Positions 1-9,038 of a stretch of 64,000 nt of DNA are shown one piece after another. The notes under the pieces are model-generated. The model ran no database searches. It saw only the letters and a list, made by a program, of their open reading frames with translations, and was not told the origin of the DNA. Positions within the stretch are counted from its first letter, which is position 1. Each line of letters begins with the position of its first letter. Position numbers and translations under genes: made by a program. The stretch comes from Paenibacillus uliginis N3/975 (lineage in GTDB: Bacteria > Bacillota > Bacilli > Paenibacillales > Paenibacillaceae), in contig NZ_LT840184.1 of the NCBI RefSeq assembly GCF_900177425.1, positions 5,541,189 to 5,605,188 on the forward strand, read 5' to 3'.

Positions 1-152
1 TGATATAGAACATTAATATCAACAATAAAAGTATCGAAGGAACTAAGATAACGAACTTCTGCCAATTGAAAACTCAAAAACACTTTAACAACGATTACTT
101 CTTTATCAATAAAAAACAGCTGATCATTTTTACGAGGAAGTGTAGTAGGCAT
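1..152 (-). CDS. hypothetical protein, 5' part only
   Basis: A leftward reading frame starts with ATG at 152 and stays open to the window edge, giving 50 visible residues that begin MPTTLPRKNDQLFFIDKEV. It has a GGAG ribosome binding site 8 nt before the ATG and a good sigma-A promoter upstream (203-231), so I think it is real although cut by the window. No signal peptide or known motif is visible in the fragment. It lies downstream of the defence operon but has its own promoter, so co-function is not implied. I do not recognise the family. Confidence 0.6.
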   Translation of the reverse strand, partial: MPTTLPRKNDQLFFIDKEVIVVKVFLSFQLAEVRYLSSFDTFIVDINVLY

Positions 153-202
153 AATATCAGCTCCTCACTTAAAACTAGCAAAAACCGTTCCTTTAAATCC
201 TC

Positions 203-231
203 ATATTACCATTGCTAGTACAAAAGTACAA
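203..231 (-). promoter_or_regulatory. sigma-A promoter for the gene at 1-152
   Basis: On the minus strand a -35 box TTGTAC (226-231) is followed by a 17-bp spacer and a -10 box TAATAT (203-208). The start codon lies about 50 nt downstream. The -35 region overlaps a small inverted repeat, GTACTTTTGTAC, which could be a regulator site. Confidence 0.65.
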
Positions 232-593
232 TCGTAGTATGAGCAAAAAGTTCTATCTCAATTCACTAGGATCGATGCTCGATTAGCACATTTCGGGAGC
301 CCAGATTGTCTTCGGTCATCCTTTCCAGATGCTTCGCCTCCTCCTCCGTCAAGGCTGGGAAAAAACATTTTTACATAAAAGACTAATAAAATGATCTGCT
401 GGACAAACAGGGCAACCGCACTGAACATTCCGGGTAAGGATGACACTTTCTGATGGATTGGGTAATGTTTGCTACAGTCTGTTCATTTTATGTGGGCATA
501 GGCCCACTGTGTCTGTACTGAAAAAAAGAAACCGGGCAATTTGAAATGCACGCGGCCTCTATTTGTTTGAGTATTCAATTATAGAAAAATCCT
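232..593. other. gene-free interval with hairpins
   Basis: No convincing gene. A 62-codon leftward frame with a GTG start near 446 has no good ribosome binding site. A perfect 6-bp hairpin (GTGGGC/GCCCAC, 492-507) is present. On the minus strand a weak stem at about 532-554 is followed by a run of T (521-527), which may be the terminator of the defence operon that ends at 594. Confidence 0.4.
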
Positions 594-1454
594 TTAAATA
601 TCCTTCTTCTCTAAATAATATTTGGAAAGTACAAGTATCGATTCGTTTTGCAGAAGATTTCGGTGTTTCTCGCTTGTGCTTAAGAAAAAACGAGATAAAA
701 AACATTCGTATATCCCAAACATAAAACATCCAAATACAACATAAAGGATACATTGAACTAAATTTAGGCTCGAAGAAAAAACAAACGTAACAGTACCTAG
801 CAGGGTCAGTGTACAGACATACCAGCCTAGCAACCTAAAGACTACCCTAAGCGAGCGATACAAGATAGTTTTTGCCAATATGAGTTGCAAGTTTGATCGG
901 TCAGAAGTATTGGGACTCAAAATGTTTGCCCATCGGTAATAGACAATCCATTTATTTCTATAGTCTACAGTCTCCCAATCAACTTTCATTTGGAGATGCA
1001 ACTTTCTATCTATTAATGCAACTAACTTTTTGATTTCATTATACACATCTTTTAGTTTTTGTTTCTTATGCATATCCAACGAATTCGCATCTGCTGAATC
1101 AAGGTCTGAGCCTAGCGCCTCAGCTTTGGTACTCGTTTCACAATCATCCTTGCTATCAAATTTATGCTTCTCGGAGAATACAAGCCCGGAAATATAACAA
1201 ACGATAACAACCAAAAGAATAATTAGGCTCTTATGAGAGACAATAGCTTGAATGAAGGGCTGCGATGTATCTGCCAACAGCAGTAGTTTTACTGGAAGCA
1301 GAGTAGAAAGAAATTGTATAGCTTCCATAGGAAGAAGCAAGACCGTTGTCAGCCAAAGGAATATCCAAAAGGTAACACCCGGAATAAATATTCCGATAAA
1401 ATCATAAATGTAATCCAGCACTTTTTCCATAGTTCGTAATATCTCCTGCTTCAC
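594..1454 (-). CDS. four-helix membrane protein, putative RADAR accessory gene
   Basis: 286 residues. Predicted membrane segments near 18-45, 72-92, 205-230 and 232-258 flank a polar, charged helical middle (about 93-200). The N-terminus carries a YDFIGIFIPG segment of a kind often seen in small membrane proteins of defence islands. The annotated start is a GTG at 1454; an ATG at 1430 behind AGGAG (11-12 nt spacing) is an alternative. It is the third gene of the operon, 17 nt after the deaminase. RADAR loci are known to carry optional membrane accessories (SLATT-type or Csx27-type); I cannot say from sequence alone whether this is one of them or a new type. Role inferred: membrane effector or containment factor. 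Confidence 0.7.
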   Translation of the reverse strand: MKQEILRTMEKVLDYIYDFIGIFIPGVTFWIFLWLTTVLLLPMEAIQFLSTLLPVKLLLLADTSQPFIQAIVSHKSLIILLVVIVCYISGLVFSEKHKFDSKDDCETSTKAEALGSDLDSADANSLDMHKKQKLKDVYNEIKKLVALIDRKLHLQMKVDWETVDYRNKWIVYYRWANILSPNTSDRSNLQLILAKTILYRSLRVVFRLLGWYVCTLTLLGTVTFVFSSSLNLVQCILYVVFGCFMFGIYECFLSRFFLSTSEKHRNLLQNESILVLSKYYLEKKDI

Positions 1455-1471
1455 TATCTCTACTAGCTATG

Positions 1472-4267
1472 CTAACAATAATATGGATCTTTTAAAGCCT
1501 GAATTGTCATATCCAGGATACGCAAATATTCTGCCCGGCTTCGAGTTCCTCTAATAAATGACGTCTCCATGCCTGATTTCCTGAGTTTCTCAATCCAATC
1601 CAAAGCTGCCTCTCGCCCTATTCCTTGCTGCAGCATCCCGTAATATATGTACACTAATTCGTTGCTAACATTAGTGTTAAAGATCATCGGATCATCGGAG
1701 TTAATATTCACTAAAATGTTGGATAGATCCCGATTTCCAGCCGACTGAATTTTAAATAACTGGTTGCCAAACAGCGAGTCTATCTCCCCAATGGCTTCAT
1801 TGGAGGACGGATTGACCTCAATGACAATGCCGATGGATGCAATTTTTTGAATCAGGTAATCTTGCATGTCTTTGACCATCATTTTCTCTATCTCATTCAT
1901 AGCTACATATATTGGTTCATCCATTTTAGTTAAAGTACTTTCCTGGTGATAGCATATGAATAGTCTATCCTCAGCGTTCTCAATACCCATTAAGGGCCTG
2001 GTCGAGGTTTTGTGATAAAATGCTATCTCTCCTTCATCCTCATTCTTCTTCTGACTATTAACTCCATTTACTTCGTCCTTTATTCTCTTGAAGCGTCTTC
2101 TATACGTTTCGAAAAGGGAAGGCAAGCGAAGTTCACCTGCAGAAAGGATATCGCCAAAAATACATCGAGCCGTTTCATCGATCCGTCTCTCCAGATAAAC
2201 CAACGTCTCTGTACGCAACTGCGTTGTACGGCTATATACTCCCCATACCCATAATAAATTGTCCAGATACTCTCCGCGGGGGATAATGACTATAGGGTTT
2301 CTTCGAATCCATTCCTCGATATCTACACCCAGTGCAATTCCATGCCCTATTCGATCTCCGGCATGCAACTTACAATAATCAATAACCTCGTCCATACGTC
2401 TCAAACCCGAATTCAAGTGGCGAAATTCTTCTCCTGCATGAAAAGTGAAAAACAAACTTTGTCTCGGCAGTACATTGCCTTCCGGATCTACGATCCTCAG
2501 CGAGTCATACTGACTATCTCGCGCTTCCTCAAATACGGGAGCAAATACTTGAACAGGTGTATAATTCTCTATACTCGCCGCATCCAGTCCAACGATAAAA
2601 TTTGTAGCCATAGGAACATTTTTACGAAGCTGCTGTACCATCTGTACCTGTTTAATATATGTTTCTTGATGTACACCAAAATGAAGATACTTTAATGTAT
2701 GGTCACGTGCTTCATCAAACCACACACTATCCTTATCCAAATTGTCTGGACGCTTAATCAAATGATACACAATGCCTATCAATGGAAATTCTGAATTGGG
2801 ATCATCATTCACCTTATAGTCCTCAATCAGAATTTGTTTGTACGATTCCAATATATGAAGCAACTTTCTTCGGTTCTTAGCTTCACTATTTAAAATCGAT
2901 ATCCGAAGTTCGATTTTTCGTAAGTATTTGTTTTGAAGGAGCGTTCTCAGCATAATCGTGAAATACGCTTGATCTGCTAAAATCCCATCTGTTGCTCTAT
3001 CAAAATATCCTCTAAAAAAATCCAAGCCATGCAAAACTGTAGGCTGTGTTACCTGCTGATAAAATTCATTTTTTATGGAAATATACATAAAAAATATTCG
3101 GAAGAATTGTTCATAATGACCTGAAAAATCAGCATTCTCCTCGATTTGTCGCTTGTATGCCATCACTTTATGTAGAAAAATATTTTCTCCATAGGTCTTA
3201 ATATGTTGATGTTCGGGAAAAATCCTGGGAATATAATCAGAGTGGTTTTTCTCCTCTATCTCCAAAAATGTAATCTCTACGCGCTCAATGGCTTCTTTGA
3301 GCTTGTCTAATGGAGTGATCCGAAGGTCTCGATTATCATATAGATCAAGCAGCAGCTTACGAGTTTCAGGCTCCCCTGCAAAGTTGACTTCTATCCATCT
3401 ATACAATGAAAGGGGAGTCCTTGTTTGAGTATCTTTTAAATACTGTGACATCACCAAACGCAGTAATCGTGCTGTCCATATATATTCCTGTACCTCTAAA
3501 GAGGCAGCCAAATGATTCGTTTCGAACTTCTTAAAATACTTTGATGGGTAGAGCCCATTCATCATCATTTGCCATAAAATTGAGAAATTGAATGCTGCTG
3601 AGGCATGTATATGATTCTCCGCCACTCCTCTTACAAGGATGTCGTCTAGTGGCGCATCCGCAAGATTAATGTGCTGGTAAAATTCGTGAAGCTGTATAGG
3701 ATCATGAATATTATTTTTAGAGTGATGTAAGGCGATCAATAGATCAATCGGAATAAATCGACTGAACGCTTGAAAGAAAAGTACCTTATCCTGACCCTTA
3801 TATTGATCCATAAAATCAATAAATCTCCATCGCTTGTGACCATTGGCATCATTTTTCCAATATTTGAATATGACATCTCCGTCGCGATAGGAAATTAATG
3901 CATCCGAGAACTCTTCTAAAATATGAAAATAGTGCTGATACAGCTTTTTTTCGATATAATGAGCTCTACTTTCTAAATTCATCGGTATAAAACCGCAGCG
4001 TTCCGCCCCTTTCTCACTGCATAGCATGGGATAAAATTTCTGCAGCATAAGATCGATTTCATCCAGACTATTCGGCTTAGCCTTACTAAGAATCTCAGCA
4101 TACAACTTGCGTCGGATGATATTCTGCGCACTCTCTCGATTCTTCTTGGCAACACTTCCTGTTCCCACATAATCCAGGGCTTGCAAAATATCCAATTGAC
4201 CATAAAACTTAAGATTCTGAATGGGAAACAACGAGACATGTATTAGAAGGTTAATTTTTGATATCAT
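1472..4267 (-). CDS. rdrB: RdrB-like divergent adenosine deaminase (RADAR)
   Basis: 931 residues, far longer than a metabolic adenosine deaminase (about 340). The deaminase signature motifs are all visible in order: metal-binding HIH at residues 219-221 (ENHIHASAAF), HAGE at about 610-613, DRIGHG with histidine at 642, VNPSSN near 830 and INSDDP near 855. Between the first and second motifs is a roughly 390-residue insertion, as expected for RdrB. In RADAR, RdrB deaminates adenosine in RNA or adenine nucleotides and assembles with RdrA into very large complexes, causing abortive protection against phage. The ATG at 4267 has GGTGA six nt upstream. It follows the ATPase gene after 23 nt, so it is co-transcribed and probably made in balanced amounts. 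Family assignment is from motif order, length and operon partner, not from a database search. Confidence 0.85.
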   Translation of the reverse strand: MISKINLLIHVSLFPIQNLKFYGQLDILQALDYVGTGSVAKKNRESAQNIIRRKLYAEILSKAKPNSLDEIDLMLQKFYPMLCSEKGAERCGFIPMNLESRAHYIEKKLYQHYFHILEEFSDALISYRDGDVIFKYWKNDANGHKRWRFIDFMDQYKGQDKVLFFQAFSRFIPIDLLIALHHSKNNIHDPIQLHEFYQHINLADAPLDDILVRGVAENHIHASAAFNFSILWQMMMNGLYPSKYFKKFETNHLAASLEVQEYIWTARLLRLVMSQYLKDTQTRTPLSLYRWIEVNFAGEPETRKLLLDLYDNRDLRITPLDKLKEAIERVEITFLEIEEKNHSDYIPRIFPEHQHIKTYGENIFLHKVMAYKRQIEENADFSGHYEQFFRIFFMYISIKNEFYQQVTQPTVLHGLDFFRGYFDRATDGILADQAYFTIMLRTLLQNKYLRKIELRISILNSEAKNRRKLLHILESYKQILIEDYKVNDDPNSEFPLIGIVYHLIKRPDNLDKDSVWFDEARDHTLKYLHFGVHQETYIKQVQMVQQLRKNVPMATNFIVGLDAASIENYTPVQVFAPVFEEARDSQYDSLRIVDPEGNVLPRQSLFFTFHAGEEFRHLNSGLRRMDEVIDYCKLHAGDRIGHGIALGVDIEEWIRRNPIVIIPRGEYLDNLLWVWGVYSRTTQLRTETLVYLERRIDETARCIFGDILSAGELRLPSLFETYRRRFKRIKDEVNGVNSQKKNEDEGEIAFYHKTSTRPLMGIENAEDRLFICYHQESTLTKMDEPIYVAMNEIEKMMVKDMQDYLIQKIASIGIVIEVNPSSNEAIGEIDSLFGNQLFKIQSAGNRDLSNILVNINSDDPMIFNTNVSNELVYIYYGMLQQGIGREAALDWIEKLRKSGMETSFIRGTRSRAEYLRILDMTIQALKDPYYC

Positions 4268-4290
4268 CTTTTTTCACCGTTGTCGTTCAC

Positions 4291-7044
4291 TTATTCTTCA
4301 GCCCCCTCCAAGCTTAAACCAAATTCACGAAGTTCCATCTCGGTTTGGCCTTGAATATTCTTAAAGGCCTCATCCAGTTTCGTTTTAATGCTGGTTTTTG
4401 CACTTTCATATTCTTGTTCTTCTGAAAATTTCTGAGTACTAGCATAATATTGATAATATAGACTCAAGATTAATGTATCATTACCAGTGAAAAACGAGTC
4501 CCTATCCTCCTCAGTATTGTTTAGATCGCGATCAGCTATGGTGGAGGAGTATTGCAATGCGTTATACAAATTTCTGGCTTCCCTTCGCCCATACCACGCA
4601 AGGTTATTTGAAGCTAATCCTTTTAAACTTCTCATTATTTCTCTGTATTCGTCGAAAACAAGGGAGATACTCTTATTAGCTGGATCAAGATTAAGATACT
4701 TATGGAGAACATCCTTACATTTACGATACTTAGTAGTATTACTTTCTCCAGGATATCCATTCCTAAATTCATAGAACGCCTGGCTTATTAGTTCCGTGAT
4801 TTCAATATGTACCTCAATACTTCGTTCCTTTAGCTTATCAAAAATGAATTCCCCGAATTTATCCATATCCCTTTCGATAATTTGGGTCACACTCTTTGGA
4901 AGCTCAAACGATGGATTTTTCGATAACTTTTCGGAAATAAACAGCAATCCTTTTGCCAGATTGAGATGTTCGTCTTTTGCTAAAACTGTTATATTACCAA
5001 CCAAATCACTGCGATTTCTTTCAGTTAGCTCCTCCTGTTGTTTCTCTCTAATCTTAGTTAGATTGTTAATGAACAGAGTCCTTTTTATTTCTTCGTTCCT
5101 TAAGCCATTATAAGATTTTTCAAAACGGAAATTACGTAGTAACTCTTCGAATACTCGCTCTGTTATTTCAAATTCAGCGGGTACGGCGCATAAGTCGTGT
5201 AAAATATTAAGCGCCTTGTTGATTTCGCTATTTTTTTCATTCTGAGCTTTGTAATAAAGCGGCTCAAATATGGACGGATACTGTCCCAGTAAATATGCTA
5301 CACTCTTCACTACAATCCGATCTTTTTCCCTTTTTCCAATATCCCATGTGTACTCGTAATAGTAAGAATCAAATGAAGACATTGAAAGATACTCTAACAT
5401 CAACATTGCCGCTGGTACATCTGTATATAACACTATTCCGTGTATTACATGATATAGCCTGTATCTAGAGGGATGGAATTTATACTCTTTTTCGTTTTTC
5501 CCACGAATAAATTCCTCAAACAAACTGGCTTTGAACGTCTCAAAGGCTGCCGCATCATATCTCACATTAGGTAATAATTTTTTTATAATTTCTGCAACTA
5601 TGAAGATTTGTAAATCCAGACCATCTTCAGCTAAATTCTTGGCGGAGTAATTAATAAAGGTTGATTTTTCATCACTGCCCCACCGTATAAAATGTTCAAA
5701 CAGCCATTCCTGGTGCTTTAGCAAGTTCGTATTTGAAAGGATCAACGTATCCACAAAGACCTTGACAGGTCTAAACAATTCTTTCTTGCTGACCTCAATT
5801 TCATTTATCAACTGTACCAAATTGTAATAGGCATGAACAAGTCCACGCGGTCTTTCATCAAATACTACATAGCTGTTTTTAATCGGTAAATAGCGATCTT
5901 GTTCATTCTCATTATTTGTATTTTGGTTTGATTTTACATAACTAAAAATTGATTGTTCACCCATCAACTGAGCCATTCGGTCTAGCAAGTTAAACTGGCC
6001 GAATGAAAAGTACGGAATCGTCTCCGTATTCCAATTCACCAACTGATGTCTTCTGGCTGAAGGAATGACTTTCTTCAAGTATTCATGAGCTAGCTCTGAT
6101 TTGCGTCGCATGATTGTAAGTAATTTATTTTTCTCTTCACTGGTTCTATTATAGGGCTGATCCAATGCTTTTAATGAATCATACGCATTTAATCCAATTT
6201 CTTTTAAAGGTTCTTCTGCAAACAATGCTAGCGTAAGCGATTCAAGCAGCATCTCGTAGTCTCCTGACAGTACCGTAACGATATTGGGGTGATCCGTATA
6301 TTGCAATAGCGCCTCCATCAACTCTCTTGTTTTGGAGGTTTTGAGGTCAATATCATCGATAAAGATAAAGATTAATATCGGTTCTTCAGGTGTGTCCAAT
6401 GCCTGCTTTACACGAATAATTTCATCTATCAACTCATTTAGCTTCTTCTTGAAAGCAATATCCGGACTAAGCACTCGGGAGGAATTTTTAATATAAACGG
6501 CTAAATCCTCATAATGCTGGGTCAGTATATTTCGATACTGATTTTCGGTATATAAGTGATATTCAATCGTTTCATTTATCACCTGTTGTAGCTTATTATT
6601 AGGCTTATATACCCCCGCATTATAGTAGTCAACCAAATTCTGTCGTTGTTCTTCCTTTAATCCCCCCTTTTTCAGTTCTTCTAACAAATCTTCTCCCTCT
6701 TTTTTCAAAAAACCAACAATGGATCCGATTATCTTCGTATTTTCACCAAAATTGTCTGGCTCAATTAAGGGAAATAGCACACTGGATTTTTTATCCATAT
6801 CATTTTTCAAAGTAAAAAGTGCAGACGATTTCCCTGCACCTCTAGGCCCAAAAATGCCGATCGTATTATTATAGACCTGCTTTCTAGTGTCTCGGTCTCT
6901 TTTGTAGTCTTTCACTTGTTTCACTGCTTCTCTTATATCTTCTAATTGATTCAACATAATTTGATAAGTCGGCATGATTTTGACAACTTGATCACCTAGA
7001 GCTCTTGCCCCCAAAATCACTTCTTCTTGCTGCATTGCTTTCAT
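4291..7044 (-). CDS. rdrA: RdrA-like P-loop ATPase (RADAR)
   Basis: 917 residues. Walker A GPRGAGKSS lies near residue 65 and Walker B ILIFIFIDDIDL near 225, followed by an AAA-like sensor region; the remainder is a long, mostly helical C-terminal part with no other recognisable domain. This size and layout, directly upstream of a giant deaminase, fits RdrA, the ring-forming ATPase of RADAR that partners RdrB. Two starts are possible: ATG at 7044, with GGAAGG touching it, or ATG at 7035 with the same Shine-Dalgarno 9 nt away; the second has better spacing. The gene is visibly richer in A+T than the housekeeping genes to its right, consistent with acquisition by transfer. Confidence 0.85.
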   Translation of the reverse strand: MKAMQQEEVILGARALGDQVVKIMPTYQIMLNQLEDIREAVKQVKDYKRDRDTRKQVYNNTIGIFGPRGAGKSSALFTLKNDMDKKSSVLFPLIEPDNFGENTKIIGSIVGFLKKEGEDLLEELKKGGLKEEQRQNLVDYYNAGVYKPNNKLQQVINETIEYHLYTENQYRNILTQHYEDLAVYIKNSSRVLSPDIAFKKKLNELIDEIIRVKQALDTPEEPILIFIFIDDIDLKTSKTRELMEALLQYTDHPNIVTVLSGDYEMLLESLTLALFAEEPLKEIGLNAYDSLKALDQPYNRTSEEKNKLLTIMRRKSELAHEYLKKVIPSARRHQLVNWNTETIPYFSFGQFNLLDRMAQLMGEQSIFSYVKSNQNTNNENEQDRYLPIKNSYVVFDERPRGLVHAYYNLVQLINEIEVSKKELFRPVKVFVDTLILSNTNLLKHQEWLFEHFIRWGSDEKSTFINYSAKNLAEDGLDLQIFIVAEIIKKLLPNVRYDAAAFETFKASLFEEFIRGKNEKEYKFHPSRYRLYHVIHGIVLYTDVPAAMLMLEYLSMSSFDSYYYEYTWDIGKREKDRIVVKSVAYLLGQYPSIFEPLYYKAQNEKNSEINKALNILHDLCAVPAEFEITERVFEELLRNFRFEKSYNGLRNEEIKRTLFINNLTKIREKQQEELTERNRSDLVGNITVLAKDEHLNLAKGLLFISEKLSKNPSFELPKSVTQIIERDMDKFGEFIFDKLKERSIEVHIEITELISQAFYEFRNGYPGESNTTKYRKCKDVLHKYLNLDPANKSISLVFDEYREIMRSLKGLASNNLAWYGRREARNLYNALQYSSTIADRDLNNTEEDRDSFFTGNDTLILSLYYQYYASTQKFSEEQEYESAKTSIKTKLDEAFKNIQGQTEMELREFGLSLEGAEE

Positions 7045-7329
7045 CCTTCCTCGTTTTGAAGTAGTGTCTAATTAAGGTTAACTTTTCGGTTTTTGTTTCT
7101 CTAACCTAATGTAAGGCTGCTCAACTCTTGTTCTTCAAATGCTCACAGAACATACTTTCTACAAAGCAATAATACGATTTGTATCTCTCACATCTGTAAC
7201 TTTTGATATATATCGTCTAATGATAAAGACCTATTGACTTTACACATCTACATATAAATACATAATTCAACAATAATCCCCTAAACCCTTCCAAACGTTC
7301 GTTCTGTTTAACCTGTATCTGATTTATAG

Positions 7330-7358
7330 ATTATAATGATATTGGATAGCATAAACTG
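7330..7358 (-). promoter_or_regulatory. possible promoter of the RADAR operon
   Basis: A perfect -10 box TATAAT reads leftward at 7330-7335; the matching -35 position 17 bp away (CAGTTT, 7353-7358) is poor. It would give a leader of about 280 nt before rdrA. No better promoter was found between 7045 and 7360. Confidence 0.3.
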
Positions 7359-7363
7359 AAAAA

Positions 7364-7394
7364 CACTGCGCCCTCTCAAATTGAGTTCGCAGTG
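7364..7394 (-). terminator. possible leftward terminator upstream of rdrA
   Basis: Read leftward, a 7-bp stem CACTGCG/CGCAGTG with an inner CTCAA/TTGAG pairing is followed by TTTTT. It would shield the defence operon from transcription arriving from the right. Confidence 0.45.
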
Positions 7395-7650
7395 CTTCAT
7401 TCTAAAATTTCTCGTGTTAAATATCTCATATTTCAAGGTTAATCCATTTATTTCTATCCAGAAAAACTCTAGAATAATTCCGCCTTCTCCGTTGAAGTAT
7501 CGCTATACAGCAGATCACCCAAAGAGGATGAACTGTGACCCGTTTTGAAGACAGTTTATAAAAAAGAGACTTAGGCTTAGCTAGCAAGAAGAAGATCCCT
7601 GAATTCGTCGGAGGTCAAAATAGCTTCTGATTGATTAGCCTCCTCACACT
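7395..7650. other. gene-free interval between defence operon and TraB gene
   Basis: No gene with a ribosome binding site was found on either strand. The interval holds the possible insertion-sequence end described separately and otherwise shows nothing I recognise. Together with 7045-7363 it makes about 600 bp of non-coding DNA on the right flank of the defence operon. Confidence 0.4.
7529..7557. mobile_element. possible solitary IS3-family end
   Basis: TGAACTGTGACCCG followed by TTTTGAAGACAGTTT resembles the terminal inverted repeat of IS3/IS150-type elements (TGAACTG...CCC...ACAGT). No transposase frame follows, so at most this is a relic. The resemblance is from memory and only the terminal bases agree well. 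Confidence 0.25.
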
Positions 7651-7677
7651 AAAAAGACGAGCCAATAGGCTCGTCTT
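7651..7677 (-). terminator. terminator of the TraB-family gene
   Basis: A perfect 10-bp stem AAGACGAGCC/GGCTCGTCTT with a 4-nt loop (7654-7677), read leftward, runs into TTTTT. It lies about 90 nt past the stop codon of the gene at 7767-8975. Confidence 0.85.
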
Positions 7678-7766
7678 CGTTCTTTTTCATATCAATAAAT
7701 GGCGATATTCTCATTTGATAAGTGATGTACCAACTAAAAGGTTTAAAGACCCTAGAGCCAGAACGT

Positions 7767-8975
7767 TTATTTGCGCACGACGGTATATCCTTTATCTCGA
7801 AGCAATTGTATGACTCCATCTTTACCCAGATAGTGGGCTGCGCCAACCACGATAAAATACTCATCTTTCTTATCGCTTTTTAGATAACCATCGATTTTAT
7901 CAGCCATGCCAATATTCCGATCAACCAACATCGCTTTGTTATACTCTGGATCACTGCCGATGCTGTTGGTGAGCTCAAGCAATTGTTGGTCATCCCCTGA
8001 TTTCCACATGTCGGCCATTTGGTTTATATTGTCGTCAAGGGTGTCGAAGTTATCCAATGTAGCATTCAGATTCTTCTCTTGTAATTTATCAGAGAACCCA
8101 TCGAACATGCCAAGCTGGGACTCATAGGATTCCAACTCCAGAACCGGTACTTTGCGTTCAACAGCTTTCTGGATGAAATACAGATCGATACCCGCAGCTA
8201 CTTCGTAACCTGCCGTTGCCGATTTAAGGCTGCTGATCGTCGTCTCGACAACCCAAGGCTTAAACGCATCTAGCGCGTTCGATTCCATTCCGTTCCGTTT
8301 CAGAATTCCCTCTACCTTCGCATACGTTTCCTTGGACACATGATCCTTCAGTGTTGTGCCGTCCTGATACATCCCCATATTCATGATTAGCTTCTGTTGC
8401 TCTTCATTTGCTGCTTTACTAATATCAATCTCCACACCCAGATAGTCCGCTTCAACAAAAGCATCTTCAATTTCCGAACGCAGCGGGTAGAAGCTGTCGT
8501 CCGCAATATGCATCGATCCTACCAGATATACGGTATTTCCGTTATTCTCCACTTCCCACATGAAACCGCGGGCGGCTTCTCCAGTTACTTTGGAGACAAG
8601 CAGCACGGTGCGGGATTTCTGATCCCAACGAACTTCGTAACCTGCGGCTTCACCAACGGTTCGGATCGGTGCATACGTCACACCATTAATCAGCTTCGTC
8701 TTACTTTTCAGTGTGATCTCCTTGCCGTCAATAACCACATGAATGGTGCCATTCTGTACATTTTTCAGCTTAACATTCAAGCTCTGAAGTGTTGATCTCA
8801 GCGGTACCATCGTTGTTCCCTGATCCACAATAGGTGCACTCATTGCAAATTCAACGTTTTGGTTATTCACTTTCAATGCTGGTTGTTGCTGTGGAGCAGC
8901 CATTGCCGGGGCCGCTGTTGCAAGCAAACCCACAGAAATCATGAGTGATAAGAGCGATCGTTTCCAATTTTTCAT
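7767..8975 (-). CDS. secreted TraB/GumN-family protein with stalk domain
   Basis: 402 residues. A signal peptide (1-26, ending PAMAA) precedes a copper-amine-oxidase-like N-terminal domain (about 35-125, with the typical VPLRSTLQSL and YAPIRTVGEAAGY segments), a common cell-wall stalk module in Paenibacillus. From about 137 onward is a TraB/GumN domain: YLVGSMHIADDSFYPL, a conserved EIDIS strand and the C-terminal GAAHYLGKDGVIQLLRDKGY. TraB-family proteins resemble metalloproteases of the Tiki group, so an extracellular protease role is possible but unproven. It stands alone with its own terminator. A GGAGAAC-type ribosome binding site precedes the ATG. Confidence 0.8.
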   Translation of the reverse strand: MKNWKRSLLSLMISVGLLATAAPAMAAPQQQPALKVNNQNVEFAMSAPIVDQGTTMVPLRSTLQSLNVKLKNVQNGTIHVVIDGKEITLKSKTKLINGVTYAPIRTVGEAAGYEVRWDQKSRTVLLVSKVTGEAARGFMWEVENNGNTVYLVGSMHIADDSFYPLRSEIEDAFVEADYLGVEIDISKAANEEQQKLIMNMGMYQDGTTLKDHVSKETYAKVEGILKRNGMESNALDAFKPWVVETTISSLKSATAGYEVAAGIDLYFIQKAVERKVPVLELESYESQLGMFDGFSDKLQEKNLNATLDNFDTLDDNINQMADMWKSGDDQQLLELTNSIGSDPEYNKAMLVDRNIGMADKIDGYLKSDKKDEYFIVVGAAHYLGKDGVIQLLRDKGYTVVRK

Positions 8976-9038
8976 GTTTTTATGTTCTCCTTCTGCATTA
9001 GATAAAAAGTAAAAATTCTAGCAATATTTATTCTCTAA

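Noticed and set aside
258..446. 62-codon leftward frame with a hydrophobic segment
   Set aside because: GTG start with no ribosome binding site, low-complexity glycine run and no recognisable domain.
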